DNA of 64,000 nt from Oscillibacter sp. 1-3 (GCF_000403435.2 NZ_KE159708.1:301295-365294); one strand, 5' to 3'; positions 1-7,929 are shown, counted from the stretch's first letter. The notes: generated by a model not told the origin, from the sequence alone. Program-made: numbers and translations.

Positions 1-23
1 TTCCCGCCGCGCAGCGGCGGGAA
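1..23 (-). terminator. Possible terminator hairpin downstream of znuB
   Basis: Perfect 10-bp inverted repeat (1-10 with 14-23) around a 3-nt loop, lying 64 bp after the znuB stop codon on the minus strand. The run of T that would complete an intrinsic terminator would lie beyond the left edge of the window, so this is only a candidate. Confidence 0.4.
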
Positions 24-86
24 TCGGGCGCCTAGAAGCATCTCCTGCATGACACAGGCCAGAAATACGGGGAAACTTTTTTGCTG

Positions 87-896
87 TCAGCGCCGCAGGG
101 CGCTGACGGCGCAGGCGAGGAGGAACAGCGCCAGATTGGCGCACACCACCGTGGCCCCCACCGGGGTGGAACAGGCGAAGGATACCGTCAGTCCCGTGCA
201 GAAGCAGGTCACCGAGGCGGCGGCGGCGCAGAGAATCACGCCCCGGAAGCTCTTGAAGAGCCGCATGGCCGTCAGGGCGGGGAAGATGACCAGGGAGGAG
301 ATCAGCATGGCCCCCATCATCCGCATCCCCAGCACGATGGTCAGAGCAGTGAGAACGGCCAGCAGGGTATTGTAACGGTCCACGTTCAGCCCCGCGGCCC
401 GGGAGAAACTCTCGTCAAAGGTGACGGCGAACAGCTTATGGTAAAACAGTACAAACAGCGCCAGCACCGCGGCGGACACCAGCGCCGACAACGCCACGTC
501 CGCCCGGGACATGGCCAGGACGCTGCCGAACATGTAGCTGTCCACGTCGGTGGTCATGCCGGTGGTGCGGGAGATGACCATGATGCCGACGGCCAGGGAC
601 GAGGCGCTGACGGCGGCGATGGCCGCGTCGCTGTTCCAGCGGGGGCTTCCCGCCATGCGCAGCAGGAAGAACGCCGCCAGCACCACCACGGGGATGGAGA
701 AGTACAGCGGCGTGAATCCCAGGGCCACGGCGATGGCCAGAGCTCCGAAGGAGACGTGGCTCAGCCCGTCGCCGATCATGGAGTACCGTTTCAGCACCAG
801 GGGCACCCCCAGCAGGGCGCAGCAGAGGGACACCAGTACCCCGGCGATCAGCGCCCGCTGCATGAAGGGGAAGGAGAACATTTGAAGAAGGTTCAT
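87..896 (-). CDS. znuB: Zinc/manganese-type ABC transporter permease (ZnuB family)
   Basis: Integral membrane subunit of an ABC importer for zinc or a related divalent metal. The 269-residue protein is almost entirely hydrophobic, with about eight predicted membrane segments. It has the family's N-terminal stretch including KRYSMIGDGLSHVSFGA (about residues 36-52), the conserved block of the ABC-3 permease family (ZnuB, MntB, AdcB). Length is normal for the family. The ATG follows AGGAG by about 5 nt. Its partner ATPase (znuC) and a Fur-family regulator lie just upstream in the same direction, but a 347-bp gap separates it from znuC. No substrate-binding lipoprotein (znuA) is visible; it may lie beyond position 1. 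Zinc rather than manganese is inferred from the neighbouring Zur-like regulator. Confidence 0.9.
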   Translation of the reverse strand: MNLLQMFSFPFMQRALIAGVLVSLCCALLGVPLVLKRYSMIGDGLSHVSFGALAIAVALGFTPLYFSIPVVVLAAFFLLRMAGSPRWNSDAAIAAVSASSLAVGIMVISRTTGMTTDVDSYMFGSVLAMSRADVALSALVSAAVLALFVLFYHKLFAVTFDESFSRAAGLNVDRYNTLLAVLTALTIVLGMRMMGAMLISSLVIFPALTAMRLFKSFRGVILCAAAASVTCFCTGLTVSFACSTPVGATVVCANLALFLLACAVSALRR

Positions 897-1243
897 AAAA
901 ACTCCTGTATATAAAAGTGGTTTGCTGCTGCCGCAGGAAGGCGGATGAGAGGGGAGCGAAGCGTATGAAATTCTTTTTGGTTATTTTTTCTTTGCTGAAA
1001 AAGTGACAAAAGCTCCCGCAATTGCAGGGGCGGAGGCTCTGCGCAGTAAGAAGCGGCATTCACAGGCGCAGAACGCCGTCTGGACGGATCTTTTCGCGTT
1101 GTTCTTCGTTATGTTTTTTGAAATACATCCAGCATCCCAGCCTGCGCGGAGATTCGCCTGCGTTGCGCTCCCCGCACGGCGGGGAGCAAGGGAGAGACGG
1201 CAGGGGCGAGCCGCCCCTGGACCCGGCGGCTGGATCCGCTGCG
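897..1243. repeat. Intergenic region with dispersed-repeat-like sequence between znuC and znuB
   Basis: A 347-bp gap without a convincing gene. It holds a T-rich block (about 964-1003) that closely resembles one at 6132-6150, and a GC-rich block around 1202-1222 (GGGGCGAGCCGCCCCTGGAC) that resembles the block at 6235-6280. Similar order and spacing at the two sites suggests copies of one intergenic repeat family. The open frames across it lack ribosome-binding sites and look like chance. Confidence 0.4.
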
Positions 1244-1957
1244 TCACGGGGCCGCATCTCCGAACCGCCGCCCCTGCGGGGAACGCAGATACGCCTCTGC
1301 GGTGCCGTAAAACAGACCGCTGCGCCCGATGTGCAGCACCGTGCGGGCCTGGCGCAGGGCGGGCCGCAGGTCGTGGGTCACCATGACCACGGCCATGCCC
1401 TCTTTCTCGTTGAGATAGGACAGGGTCTTGTACAGATCCTGTGCGGCGGCTGGGTCCAGGCCGGTGATGGGCTCGTCCAAAATCAGCAGGCGGCCGGCGG
1501 CGCACAGCGCCCGGGCCAGCAGCACCCGCTGCTGCTGGCCGCCGGAGAGGCTGCGGTAGCTCTCGCCCTTCAGCTCCAGGATGCCCAGCTTGCCCATGTT
1601 CATCAGCGCCGCCGACTTCTGGGCGGCGGAGTAGAAAAAGCGGTTTCCCCGCTGGTTGAGACAGCCGGAGAGCACCACCTCGTACACTGTGGCGGGAAAG
1701 TCCCGCTGGGCCTGGGTCTGCTGGGGCAGATAGCCGATGGCCCCCCGCCGCAGCTCCGGCGCCCGCCAGATCTCCCCGGACTGGGGCGCCAGCAGGCCCA
1801 GCAGGCCCCGCAGAAGGGTGGACTTCCCGGAGCCGTTGTCTCCCACCACGCAGAGGTAGTCCCCCGCCCGGATGGAGAGGTTCAGATGGGCCAGGACGGT
1901 CTGCCCCTCGTAGCCAAGAGACACGTCCCGGCAGGCCAGCAGCTCAGGTCGCTCCAT
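1244..1957 (-). CDS. znuC: Zinc/manganese-type ABC transporter ATP-binding protein (ZnuC family)
   Basis: Cytoplasmic ATPase that drives the metal importer with ZnuB. Visible motifs: Walker A GDNGSGKST (residues 39-47), Q-loop region YLPQQ (77-80), signature LSGGQ (137-141), Walker B LLILDEP (157-163), and the switch histidine in MVTHD. The start at 1957 is chosen because it follows GGAGG with good spacing; an upstream in-frame ATG at 1984 has no such site. The 237-residue protein begins inside the last codons of the Fur-family gene (14-bp overlap), which indicates translational coupling. Specificity for zinc is inferred from this linkage. Confidence 0.9.
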   Translation of the reverse strand: MERPELLACRDVSLGYEGQTVLAHLNLSIRAGDYLCVVGDNGSGKSTLLRGLLGLLAPQSGEIWRAPELRRGAIGYLPQQTQAQRDFPATVYEVVLSGCLNQRGNRFFYSAAQKSAALMNMGKLGILELKGESYRSLSGGQQQRVLLARALCAAGRLLILDEPITGLDPAAAQDLYKTLSYLNEKEGMAVVMVTHDLRPALRQARTVLHIGRSGLFYGTAEAYLRSPQGRRFGDAAP

Positions 1958-2357
1958 GGGACGCCTCCTCTCTGCCGCAGGCATCGCACAGCCCGGTCAG
2001 AATGGTCCGGCGGGGGTCCACCCGGAAGCGGTGGTCCGCCGCCAGGTGCCGGCAGAGCTCCTCCAGGTGGGAGCAGTCCAGATGGACCATGCGGCCGCAG
2101 GTTTCGCACCGGAGCAGAAAGCATGCCCGGGCGCCGCCGTGGACGCAGAACTGGTACAGCGCCCCCTCCCCGGTGTCCACCCGGTGAACGCGGCCCGTCT
2201 CCTCCAGCCGCTCCAGCTGGCGGTATACGGTGGCCAGTCCCACCGGGCACTGGTCCCGCCGCAGGGCCGCCGCGATCTCGCAGGCGGTGAGGGCCTCCTC
2301 CGGCCGCCGCTCCAGACAGCGGAGGACGGCCTGTCGTTGTCTTGTGTTGTAGGGCAT
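1944..2357 (-). CDS. Fur-family metal-responsive repressor, Zur-like
   Basis: DNA-binding metalloregulator of 137 residues. The winged helix lies in residues 1-65, with a recognition helix around LATVYRQLERLEE (41-53). The C-terminal half has two CxxC pairs (C84/C87 and C124/C127), the structural zinc site of Fur, Zur and PerR. The usual histidine-rich motif before the first CxxC is modified here. Cotranscription with znuC and znuB suggests a zinc-responsive Zur, but the sequence alone does not separate Zur from Fur. The ATG follows GGAGATG. A Fur-type palindrome lies in its own leader, so autoregulation is likely. Confidence 0.88.
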   Translation of the reverse strand: MPYNTRQRQAVLRCLERRPEEALTACEIAAALRRDQCPVGLATVYRQLERLEETGRVHRVDTGEGALYQFCVHGGARACFLLRCETCGRMVHLDCSHLEELCRHLAADHRFRVDPRRTILTGLCDACGREEASHGAT

Positions 2358-2372
2358 ATGGCATCTCCAATT

Positions 2373-2387
2373 TGAAAATTGTTCTCA
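2373..2387. promoter_or_regulatory. Fur/Zur-type operator in the leader of the repressor gene
   Basis: On the minus strand the site reads TGAGAACAATTTTCA, a 7-1-7 imperfect palindrome of the Fur superfamily type (consensus TGATAATNATTATCA). It lies between the -10 box and the start codon of the Fur-family gene, where binding would block transcription. Confidence 0.55.
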
Positions 2388-2401
2388 GTTTTGTGTCTCC
2401 T

Positions 2402-2429
2402 ATTATAAATCCTTTCGAGAAAAAGTCAA
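2402..2429 (-). promoter_or_regulatory. Sigma-A promoter of the fur-znuC operon
   Basis: TTGACT (2429-2424), 16-bp spacer, TATAAT (2407-2402) on the minus strand. Transcription would start about 2395, leaving a short leader that contains the Fur-type box. Confidence 0.7.
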
Positions 2430-2435
2430 GGGCGG

Positions 2436-2464
2436 TTGAAAAGCGGGGCAGGATGGGGTATAGT
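2436..2464 (+). promoter_or_regulatory. Sigma-A promoter of the nucleotidyltransferase gene
   Basis: TTGAAA (2436-2441), 17-bp spacer, TATAGT (2459-2464), 71 bp before the start codon. It is back to back with the fur promoter. Confidence 0.65.
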
Positions 2465-2535
2465 AGTGTTATAAATGTACAAAAGACGGTCTGCGCAGCG
2501 CCATATGCGGCGGCGGACCGGATTCGGAGGATGTT

Positions 2536-3453
2536 ATGAAGGTTTCCCTGGTCATCATGGCGGCGGGCCTGGGGTCCCGCTACGGCGGCAGCAAGCAGGT
2601 GGACGGCATCGGCCCCGGCGGAGAGATTTTGATGGAATACTCCATCTATGACGCCCTGCGGGCGGGCTTTGGCAAGGTGGTGTTTATCATCAAGCCGGAG
2701 ATGGAGGGGCTGGTGCGCCGTCTCTGCGGGGACTACCTGGAGCGGAAGACCGCCGGGGACGGCGCTCCTGTGGAGGTGGCCTACGCCTTCCAGGATTTTT
2801 CTTCCCTGCCCGCGTTTTACGCGCCCCCGCCGGAGCGGACCAAGCCCTTCGGCACCGTCCACGCCCTGCTGTGCGCGGCGGATGTGGTCCATGAGCCCTG
2901 CTGCGTCATCAACGCTGACGACTACTACGGCATCGACGCCTACCGGGCGATGTACAAGGAGCTGACGGGCCTCCCGGCGGCGGGGAAGGCCGCCATGGTG
3001 GGGTACCTTCTGAAAAACACCGCCAGCCTCCACGGCACTGTGTCCCGGGGTATCTGCACCGTGGAGGACGGGCGGCTGCGGTCCGTCCGGGAGACGAAGA
3101 AGATTCAGCTCTTTTCCGACGGGACCCTGCGGGACCTGGCGGCGGACCGCCTGCTGGACCCGGAGTCCACGGTGTCCATGAACTACTGGGGCTTCATGCC
3201 CTCCGTCTTCCCGGTGCTGGAGGACTATTTTGCCCGATTCCTGCAGGGAGAGGGGGGCCGGGACCCCCAATCGGAGTGTCTGCTGCCCATTATGGTGGAC
3301 GATCTGCTGCGTGCAGGAGAGCTGGAGGTCTCCGTCCTGCGGTCCGCCGACAAGTGGTTCGGCATGACCTACCGGGAGGACCGGGAGACCGTGGCGGAGG
3401 AGCTGCGGACGCTCCACCAGGCGGGGGCCTATCCTGAAAATTTGCGGAAATAA
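2536..3453 (+). CDS. Nucleotidyltransferase family protein (sugar-1-phosphate nucleotidyltransferase-like)
   Basis: Predicted cytoplasmic enzyme of 305 residues with the GT-A-type nucleotidyltransferase fold. The N-terminal nucleotide-binding loop reads IMAAGLGSRYGGSKQ (about 7-21), and the metal-binding region is INADDYYG (about 129-136). This resembles GalU/RmlA-type enzymes that join a sugar phosphate to an NTP, but the long acidic insertions and the MNYWGFMP stretch fit the less characterised "nucleotidyltransferase" group common in Clostridia. Substrate unknown. The gene stands alone with its own promoter and a following hairpin. The start ATG follows GGAGG (2526-2530) closely. Confidence 0.8.
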   Translation: MKVSLVIMAAGLGSRYGGSKQVDGIGPGGEILMEYSIYDALRAGFGKVVFIIKPEMEGLVRRLCGDYLERKTAGDGAPVEVAYAFQDFSSLPAFYAPPPERTKPFGTVHALLCAADVVHEPCCVINADDYYGIDAYRAMYKELTGLPAAGKAAMVGYLLKNTASLHGTVSRGICTVEDGRLRSVRETKKIQLFSDGTLRDLAADRLLDPESTVSMNYWGFMPSVFPVLEDYFARFLQGEGGRDPQSECLLPIMVDDLLRAGELEVSVLRSADKWFGMTYREDRETVAEELRTLHQAGAYPENLRK

Positions 3454-3461
3454 TGCCGAAG

Positions 3462-3488
3462 CGCCCGCGGCCGTACTGGCCGCGGGCG
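3462..3488 (+). terminator. Hairpin after the nucleotidyltransferase gene
   Basis: Perfect 11-bp GC-rich stem (3462-3472 with 3478-3488), 5-nt loop, 8 bp after the stop codon. The T tract that follows is weak (TTCGATTG), so termination may be partial. Confidence 0.5.
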
Positions 3489-3580
3489 TTCGATTGTGGG
3501 GCGGGAGGCGAAAACGGTAAAAAACCCCCGGCTTTTGTAAGAATTGTAAAGAATTTGTCATCAAAATTTTATCGATTTGT

Positions 3581-3597
3581 TTCGACATTTTTCGACA
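3581..3597 (-). promoter_or_regulatory. Two tandem Spo0A-like boxes at the SGNH hydrolase promoter
   Basis: Two copies of TTCGACA on the plus strand (3581-3587 and 3591-3597), each the exact complement of the 0A box TGTCGAA. They are spaced 10 bp apart, one helical turn. They overlap the -35 element and the spacer of the promoter at 3582-3611, so a bound response regulator would directly affect RNA polymerase there. Assignment to Spo0A is by motif match only. Confidence 0.55.
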
Positions 3598-3611
3598 AAA
3601 CGATGTATAAT
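3582..3611 (+). promoter_or_regulatory. Promoter of the SGNH hydrolase gene
   Basis: Perfect -10 TATAAT (3606-3611) and a weak -35 TCGACA (3582-3587) with an 18-bp spacer. The weak -35 overlapped by Spo0A-like boxes is the arrangement expected of an activated promoter, although repression is also possible. Confidence 0.55.
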
Positions 3612-3659
3612 AGGAGCCAGGAAAACAGGCGCGGAAAATTGCGGGAGCGGGGGAGACAC

Positions 3660-4508
3660 ATGGCGGGAAAGCGGGAGAAGAGACAAAATCGGAAGAAGAT
3701 GCCGGCGATTCTGGCGATGCTTCTGGTGTCCGCGGAGCTGCTGACACCGGGGGGACCGGCGGGCGCCGTTCAGGAGCCGGCGCCGGCGAAGGCGGGAGAA
3801 GCCGTGTCCGTCGTGCGGTTTGCCGGCGGTGCAAAGCAGGACGCTGCCGTGGAGGCAAAGCGGGTGCAGGCAAAGACGGCAGGTTTGGAGGATTCCTTCG
3901 GCCCGGTGCCGGAGAGCGAGGCCGTGGAGGATACATATTTCGAGGACGCCGTCTTTCTGGGGGATTCCCGCACGGAGGGCTTTCACCTGTACAGCGGGCT
4001 GAAAACCGGCACCTATCTCTACGGCGTGGGGGCCACGGTGGAGTCCGTGTTCACCAAGAAGGCCTGGCCCGCGGAGGACGGGAAGGTCCCCCTGCTGGAC
4101 GCCCTGAAGGAGATTGAGTGCGGCAAGGTCTATCTGATGCTGGGGATCAACGAGCTGGGCTGGAGCAAAAAGGAGACCTTCCACGACCAGTACGCCAAGG
4201 TCATCGACCGCATCCGGGAGGACCACCCGGACGCCGAGATCGTCCTCCAGACCATTCTGCCGGTCAGCGCCAAGCAGGACGCCAAGGGCAGCTATGTGAG
4301 CAACGAGCGCATCGGCGTGTACAACGGGGTGATTCGGGCCCTGGCGGAGGAGAAGGACTGCGCCCTGGTGGACGTGGCGGAGGCCCTGGCCGGAGAGGAC
4401 GGATGCCTGCCGCAGAACCTGAACTTTGACGGGGTGCATCTGAACCCGGCAGGGTGCAGGATCTGGCTGGAGTATCTGCGGACGCACAGCGTGGGAGATC
4501 AGAAATGA
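3660..4508 (+). CDS. Secreted or membrane-anchored SGNH/GDSL-family hydrolase
   Basis: Predicted 282-residue exported esterase or acyl-hydrolase. A basic N-terminus (KREKRQNRKK) is followed by a hydrophobic stretch at about residues 15-35, which fits a signal peptide or anchor. The catalytic domain starts about residue 95. Block I is FLGDSRTEG with the nucleophilic serine, a central block is LMLGINELG, and block V is DGVHLNPAG with the Asp-His pair. The domain resembles SGNH hydrolases acting on cell-wall acetyl groups or lipids, but the substrate cannot be read from sequence. The start at 3660 is chosen for the nearby GGGGGAG and the signal-like N-terminus; upstream in-frame ATGs would extend into the promoter. 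Spo0A-like boxes suggest control at the onset of stationary phase or sporulation. Confidence 0.8.
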   Translation: MAGKREKRQNRKKMPAILAMLLVSAELLTPGGPAGAVQEPAPAKAGEAVSVVRFAGGAKQDAAVEAKRVQAKTAGLEDSFGPVPESEAVEDTYFEDAVFLGDSRTEGFHLYSGLKTGTYLYGVGATVESVFTKKAWPAEDGKVPLLDALKEIECGKVYLMLGINELGWSKKETFHDQYAKVIDRIREDHPDAEIVLQTILPVSAKQDAKGSYVSNERIGVYNGVIRALAEEKDCALVDVAEALAGEDGCLPQNLNFDGVHLNPAGCRIWLEYLRTHSVGDQK

Positions 4509-4517
4509 GGAGCTTGA

Positions 4518-4552
4518 GAAAGACCCGCTCTCGGAGCGGGCCTTTCTTTTTT
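4518..4552 (+). terminator. Intrinsic terminator after the SGNH hydrolase gene
   Basis: Stem 4518-4530 with 4534-4546 (one mismatch), 3-nt loop, then a T-rich run to 4552. It lies 10 bp after the stop codon and faces the convergent DUF4173 gene. Confidence 0.85.
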
Positions 4553-4567
4553 CTGTAACCGGGAGGG

Positions 4568-6088
4568 TTACCTCCCGCCGGCGGCAAGGCAGGCGGAGAG
4601 GTTCCAGCTGCGCCAGTCGGCGCAGTCCTCCCGGGCCGCCGCGCGCCGCCTTTCCACCAGACTGCCCGCGGTATCCTGCATGTTCCACCAGTCCCCCTCG
4701 CAGATCGCCAGGGGCAGCGCGGGGCCCAGCCGCTCCAGCTGGGAGAGGGTGTCGTAGGACAGGGAGTAGGCCAGATAGTGGACGCTGAGAATGGGGCTCT
4801 CCCCTGAGAGATACCGGTCCACCTGGTTTTTCGCCACCAGGTAGTCCACGGGGATGCAGTTGACCGCCAGCCACCCCGCCAGGGCCAGGGGGAGGGCCCG
4901 GCGGCAGAAGGAGCGGTCCGGCCTCCGGACCTTCTCCAGGGCCGAGAGCAGGAACAGCGCCATCATTACCATGCCCCAGTAGGTCATAAAGCGCTTGAAG
5001 CTGAGGCCGTAGGCGGAGACGTACAGCGTCATCCGCCAGGCGGCGGAGGCCAGAAGGACCAGGCTCTCCCCTATCAGCGCCGTGGACAGTACCCGGACGG
5101 CCCGCCAGCCCCGGCTCTCCTGCTGGGAGAAGGTCATGGATGCCATGACCGCCGCTAGATTGATGACGGTGACGCCCACCATCTGGAAAAAGCCGCTGCG
5201 GGCCCACTCGGCGTAGGAGATGCCCCTCTGGGCCAGGTACTCCGCTCCGCCGAAGAGCCCGGCGGACTGCACTGCCAGGAACAGCAGGTACAGCACATCC
5301 AGAGCCCCCAGAATGATGGCGAAGAGGGCGCTGTCCACGGTGTAGAGCGTATGCGTCCTCGTCCTGGCGGGCACGCGGCGGAGGCAGTACAGCAGGCCGA
5401 AGAGGAAGGGCGTCAGCGCCAGGGCCCACAGGAGCTTCCAGAGACCCCGGGCGAAGTGGAGGCGGATAAATTCCGTCAGCCCCCGGGTGGCGGCGGCGAA
5501 CAGCGCGTCTGCGGAGGCCAGGATGGGCAGCAGGACGGACACCAGCCCCAGGGCGGCGGCCGCGCCCAGCACCACGGTGAGACTCACGCTTTTCTTTTCC
5601 CGTCCGGCGGAGAGGGCTGCGGGGGCCGTCCCCAGGTGGCAGAAGACGCCGCGGCACAGCAGTCCCAGCCGCTCCTCCACCATGGCGGGCCGCCACCAGG
5701 GCAGCAGGTCCCCGGCCGTGAGGGAGGCGGTGTGGATGGGGACCAGAAGCGCCAGGGCCAGGAAATTCCAGAGCCGGAACCAGGGGTTGGAGGTCAGGGC
5801 GAAGGAGGCGGCCAGCAGCAGATTTGCCGCCAGCAGCACCCTGCTCTCCCGGCGGCGGAGCAGGGCCTCCCGGCCCATGGCCGGCAGCAGAAGGGCATAC
5901 CAGGCGAAGACGGTCACTGTGTTCCCCATGCCCCAGGGCCACGTGACGGCGTTTACCAGCAGGAGACACAGGGCCAGCGTTCCCGCCAGAAAGAGGCGGC
6001 TGCGGGGGGTGGTCTCATAGATTTTTCGCACGTTTTGGGCAGGCTTCGCCGCGCCCTCCGGAACGAGGGCGTTTTCCATATTGTTCAT
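4568..6088 (-). CDS. DUF4173/DUF4153-type multipass membrane protein
   Basis: Predicted integral membrane protein of 506 residues with about ten hydrophobic segments from residue 32 onward and a short cytoplasmic N-terminus. The stretch GISYAEWARSGFFQMV (about residues 287-302) matches the characteristic motif of the DUF4173 family. Function unknown; no enzymatic motif is apparent. The ATG at 6088 is preferred because AGGAG lies 7 nt upstream, whereas the ATG two codons earlier (6094) is almost in contact with that site. It is a lone gene facing the SGNH gene. No clear promoter was found; a repeat-like region lies upstream. Confidence 0.75.
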   Translation of the reverse strand: MNNMENALVPEGAAKPAQNVRKIYETTPRSRLFLAGTLALCLLLVNAVTWPWGMGNTVTVFAWYALLLPAMGREALLRRRESRVLLAANLLLAASFALTSNPWFRLWNFLALALLVPIHTASLTAGDLLPWWRPAMVEERLGLLCRGVFCHLGTAPAALSAGREKKSVSLTVVLGAAAALGLVSVLLPILASADALFAAATRGLTEFIRLHFARGLWKLLWALALTPFLFGLLYCLRRVPARTRTHTLYTVDSALFAIILGALDVLYLLFLAVQSAGLFGGAEYLAQRGISYAEWARSGFFQMVGVTVINLAAVMASMTFSQQESRGWRAVRVLSTALIGESLVLLASAAWRMTLYVSAYGLSFKRFMTYWGMVMMALFLLSALEKVRRPDRSFCRRALPLALAGWLAVNCIPVDYLVAKNQVDRYLSGESPILSVHYLAYSLSYDTLSQLERLGPALPLAICEGDWWNMQDTAGSLVERRRAAAREDCADWRSWNLSACLAAGGR

Positions 6089-6129
6089 ATCCATTCTCCT
6101 GTTCGGGCTGTCCGCAAACTGCAGACAGC

Positions 6130-6287
6130 GTTATGAAAGTTCTTTTGGGTTTCTTTTTACGCAGGCGCGTAAGGGGCTCTCAATATGGGAGCCGCTGCGC
6201 CGCACAGGCTCTGCTGAGGGCTTTGGCAGGGGCTCCGCCCCTGCACCCCGCCAGGGGCGCCGCGCCCCTGGACCCGCGAAACTGTAC
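6130..6287. repeat. Dispersed-repeat-like intergenic sequence
   Basis: Starts with a T-rich block (6132-6158) like that at 964-1003, and ends with two GC-rich palindromic blocks (GGGGCTCCGCCCC at 6231-6243, and a related block at 6251-6270 followed by TGGACCCGC). The same order of elements occurs between znuC and znuB. No gene is seen here. Confidence 0.4.
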
Positions 6288-6491
6288 TTAGTCCGGCACA
6301 AATTCCAAAATGTCCCCCGGCTGGCAGTCCAAGGCGGCGCAGATGGCCTCCAGGGTGGAAAAGCGCACCGCCTTGGCCTTGTTGTTTTTCAGGATGGACA
6401 GGTTTGCCAATGTCACATCCACCTTCTCCGAGAGTTGGGAGAGGGTCATCTTCCGTTTTGCCATCATCACATCCAGATTTACTACGATCAT
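6288..6491 (-). CDS. Small Cro/CI-type helix-turn-helix regulator (YozG-like)
   Basis: A 67-residue protein consisting of one HTH domain: MTLSQLSEKVDVTLANLSIL (about residues 15-34) forms the first helices and turn, and FSTLEAICAALDCQPGDILE the conserved end of the HTH_3/HTH_26 domain. The ATG follows GAGGTG. It is 8 bp downstream of a DUF2975 membrane protein gene, a pairing very common in Firmicutes, in which the regulator probably controls its own operon. Target unknown. Confidence 0.85.
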   Translation of the reverse strand: MIVVNLDVMMAKRKMTLSQLSEKVDVTLANLSILKNNKAKAVRFSTLEAICAALDCQPGDILEFVPD

Positions 6492-6499
6492 GGCCCACC

Positions 6500-7084
6500 T
6501 CAAATCGTCAGGTCGTTTTCCGCCTTCAGCTCCGCCGCCTGGCGGAAGAGGGCGGACATGACCAGACACAGCAGCCCGCCCATGGCGAACATGGGGACAA
6601 AGAGGGCGTTGTACGTGGCCAGGGGCAGGGGGGAGCGGTACCAGCAGACGCTGAAAATCACCCTTGCCAGGGCCGCTCCGGCGATGAAGAAACAGCACAC
6701 GGCGGCCCGGCGGAGGCTGGCGGCGTTCTCCATGGAGAAGGGGCGCCCTTCCGTGATGGAGCCAAGGACACGGTGGGCCTGCCAGAGGATGACGGCGGTG
6801 CAGATGCCGGAGATGACCAGAAATAGCGTCAGCACCAGCGTATAGGCGTCCCGCCAGAACCAAAACCAGGAGATAAAGCTGGCGGCAAGACTTGCCGCTA
6901 CGATGCCATCCTCCCCTGGGTGAAAGATCCCGGAGAGGTACTCTCCGACTCCGCCCAGCAGACTGTGCTGATCCATCAACACGGCAGCGGGCACCAGATA
7001 CAAAATAATCAGGTTGCAGGCCAGGGCCGCCAGAATCAGCAGGTTCAGCACCCGGGCGATTTTTTGAACAGAGACCTTTTCCAT
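6500..7084 (-). CDS. DUF2975 family membrane protein
   Basis: A 194-residue protein with four predicted membrane segments (roughly 10-32, 77-100, 128-146 and 160-180), the DUF2975 layout. It lies between a 59-residue membrane protein gene and the HTH gene, in one operon with short gaps. Families of this kind are thought to work with the adjacent HTH protein, perhaps as a membrane-linked sensor, but no function is established. Confidence 0.8.
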   Translation of the reverse strand: MEKVSVQKIARVLNLLILAALACNLIILYLVPAAVLMDQHSLLGGVGEYLSGIFHPGEDGIVAASLAASFISWFWFWRDAYTLVLTLFLVISGICTAVILWQAHRVLGSITEGRPFSMENAASLRRAAVCCFFIAGAALARVIFSVCWYRSPLPLATYNALFVPMFAMGGLLCLVMSALFRQAAELKAENDLTI

Positions 7085-7096
7085 CTGTCTGCCCCC

Positions 7097-7276
7097 TTAC
7101 AGAGGCCGGGTGATGAACTCCATCATCACTGCGCACCCGGCCGCCAAAATCGCCAGAATTCCCACGGAGGAGAACATCTTCCCCCTGTGATTCTGCCGCA
7201 CCCCCTGTACCAGCAGTACCGCGGCCAGGATGAGCAGCGCCAGCCCGGTGGGTATCAGAAAAGCAGTTAAGCACAT
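7097..7276 (-). CDS. Small two-helix membrane protein, 59 residues, unknown function
   Basis: Short gene at the head of the DUF2975/HTH operon. The translation has two hydrophobic helices (about residues 5-24 and 36-53) separated by a short basic loop, QNHRGKM. A very good Shine-Dalgarno (GGAGGTG, 7 nt before ATG), an upstream sigma-A promoter and a 12-bp gap to the DUF2975 gene support it as real. Not recognised as a known family. Confidence 0.65.
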   Translation of the reverse strand: MCLTAFLIPTGLALLILAAVLLVQGVRQNHRGKMFSSVGILAILAAGCAVMMEFITRPL

Positions 7277-7300
7277 GGCGGGACACCTCCTTTTTCTGGT

Positions 7301-7329
7301 ATCCTACCATGGACTCCACCGAATGTCAA
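7301..7329 (-). promoter_or_regulatory. Sigma-A promoter of the small membrane protein/DUF2975/HTH operon
   Basis: TTGACA (7329-7324), 17-bp spacer, TAGGAT (7306-7301) on the minus strand. The start site would lie only a few bases before the ribosome-binding site. Confidence 0.55.
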
Positions 7330-7929
7330 CAAAAATTTATTGTTTTTCGATAAAAATAAATTGATATTCAAAAGTGAGCGGCGGGAGGCTGAAGGAGGGA
7401 TTAGCCCGCACAGGGGTGCGGGCCCCACAAATGTGTGCCGGTTTTTGGGGGAAGTACTGCCGCTTTGTTTGACAGGAAACGCCAAGATTCTCAACAGGCG
7501 GCCCGCTGTCAGCAGTTTTTCATACTGCAATGGGAGGACCCCTCACACAGCGGGATCTGTCCAATAGGAAATGGCAGCCCCTTAGTGGGGTCCGCTGCCT
7601 TCAGCGGGCCATCTCCTCTCTAAAAAGGGTTCACTTCAAAAGGTTCATCTCCCCAAAACCCGCCCCCAAAGGTCCCCTCCCGCCGCAGTCCGGCGGAAAA
7701 CGGGGAACCGGGCAGTCCTCGCAGACTGCCCGGTTCCCCGTATGATTATAGAGAAAGGAGAGGGAAAATGGTGTGTGTAGCTCAAGCTTTCCGCTTGATG
7801 GGTTCATCATATCCGAGGCCGCGGGAAAAGTCAACCGCCTTTTGCGATCCTTCACAATTTGTTTACAACCAGACGAATTTCGGCACTTTTCGTTTACAAA
7901 TCGTTCAAAAAAGATTGTCATTTTGCACA
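7330..7929. other. Intergenic region without a recognised gene
   Basis: About 600 bp between divergent transcription units. Open frames here have no credible ribosome-binding site or family resemblance. The region contains several inverted repeats; the strongest is listed separately at 7701-7740. It may hold remnants of an older insertion, but nothing specific is recognisable. Confidence 0.4.
7701..7740. repeat. Long perfect inverted repeat
   Basis: Perfect 17-bp stem (7701-7717 with 7724-7740) with a 6-nt loop. There is no strong T tract on either side, so it is not a typical terminator. No gene ends nearby on either strand, which makes its role unclear. Confidence 0.6.
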
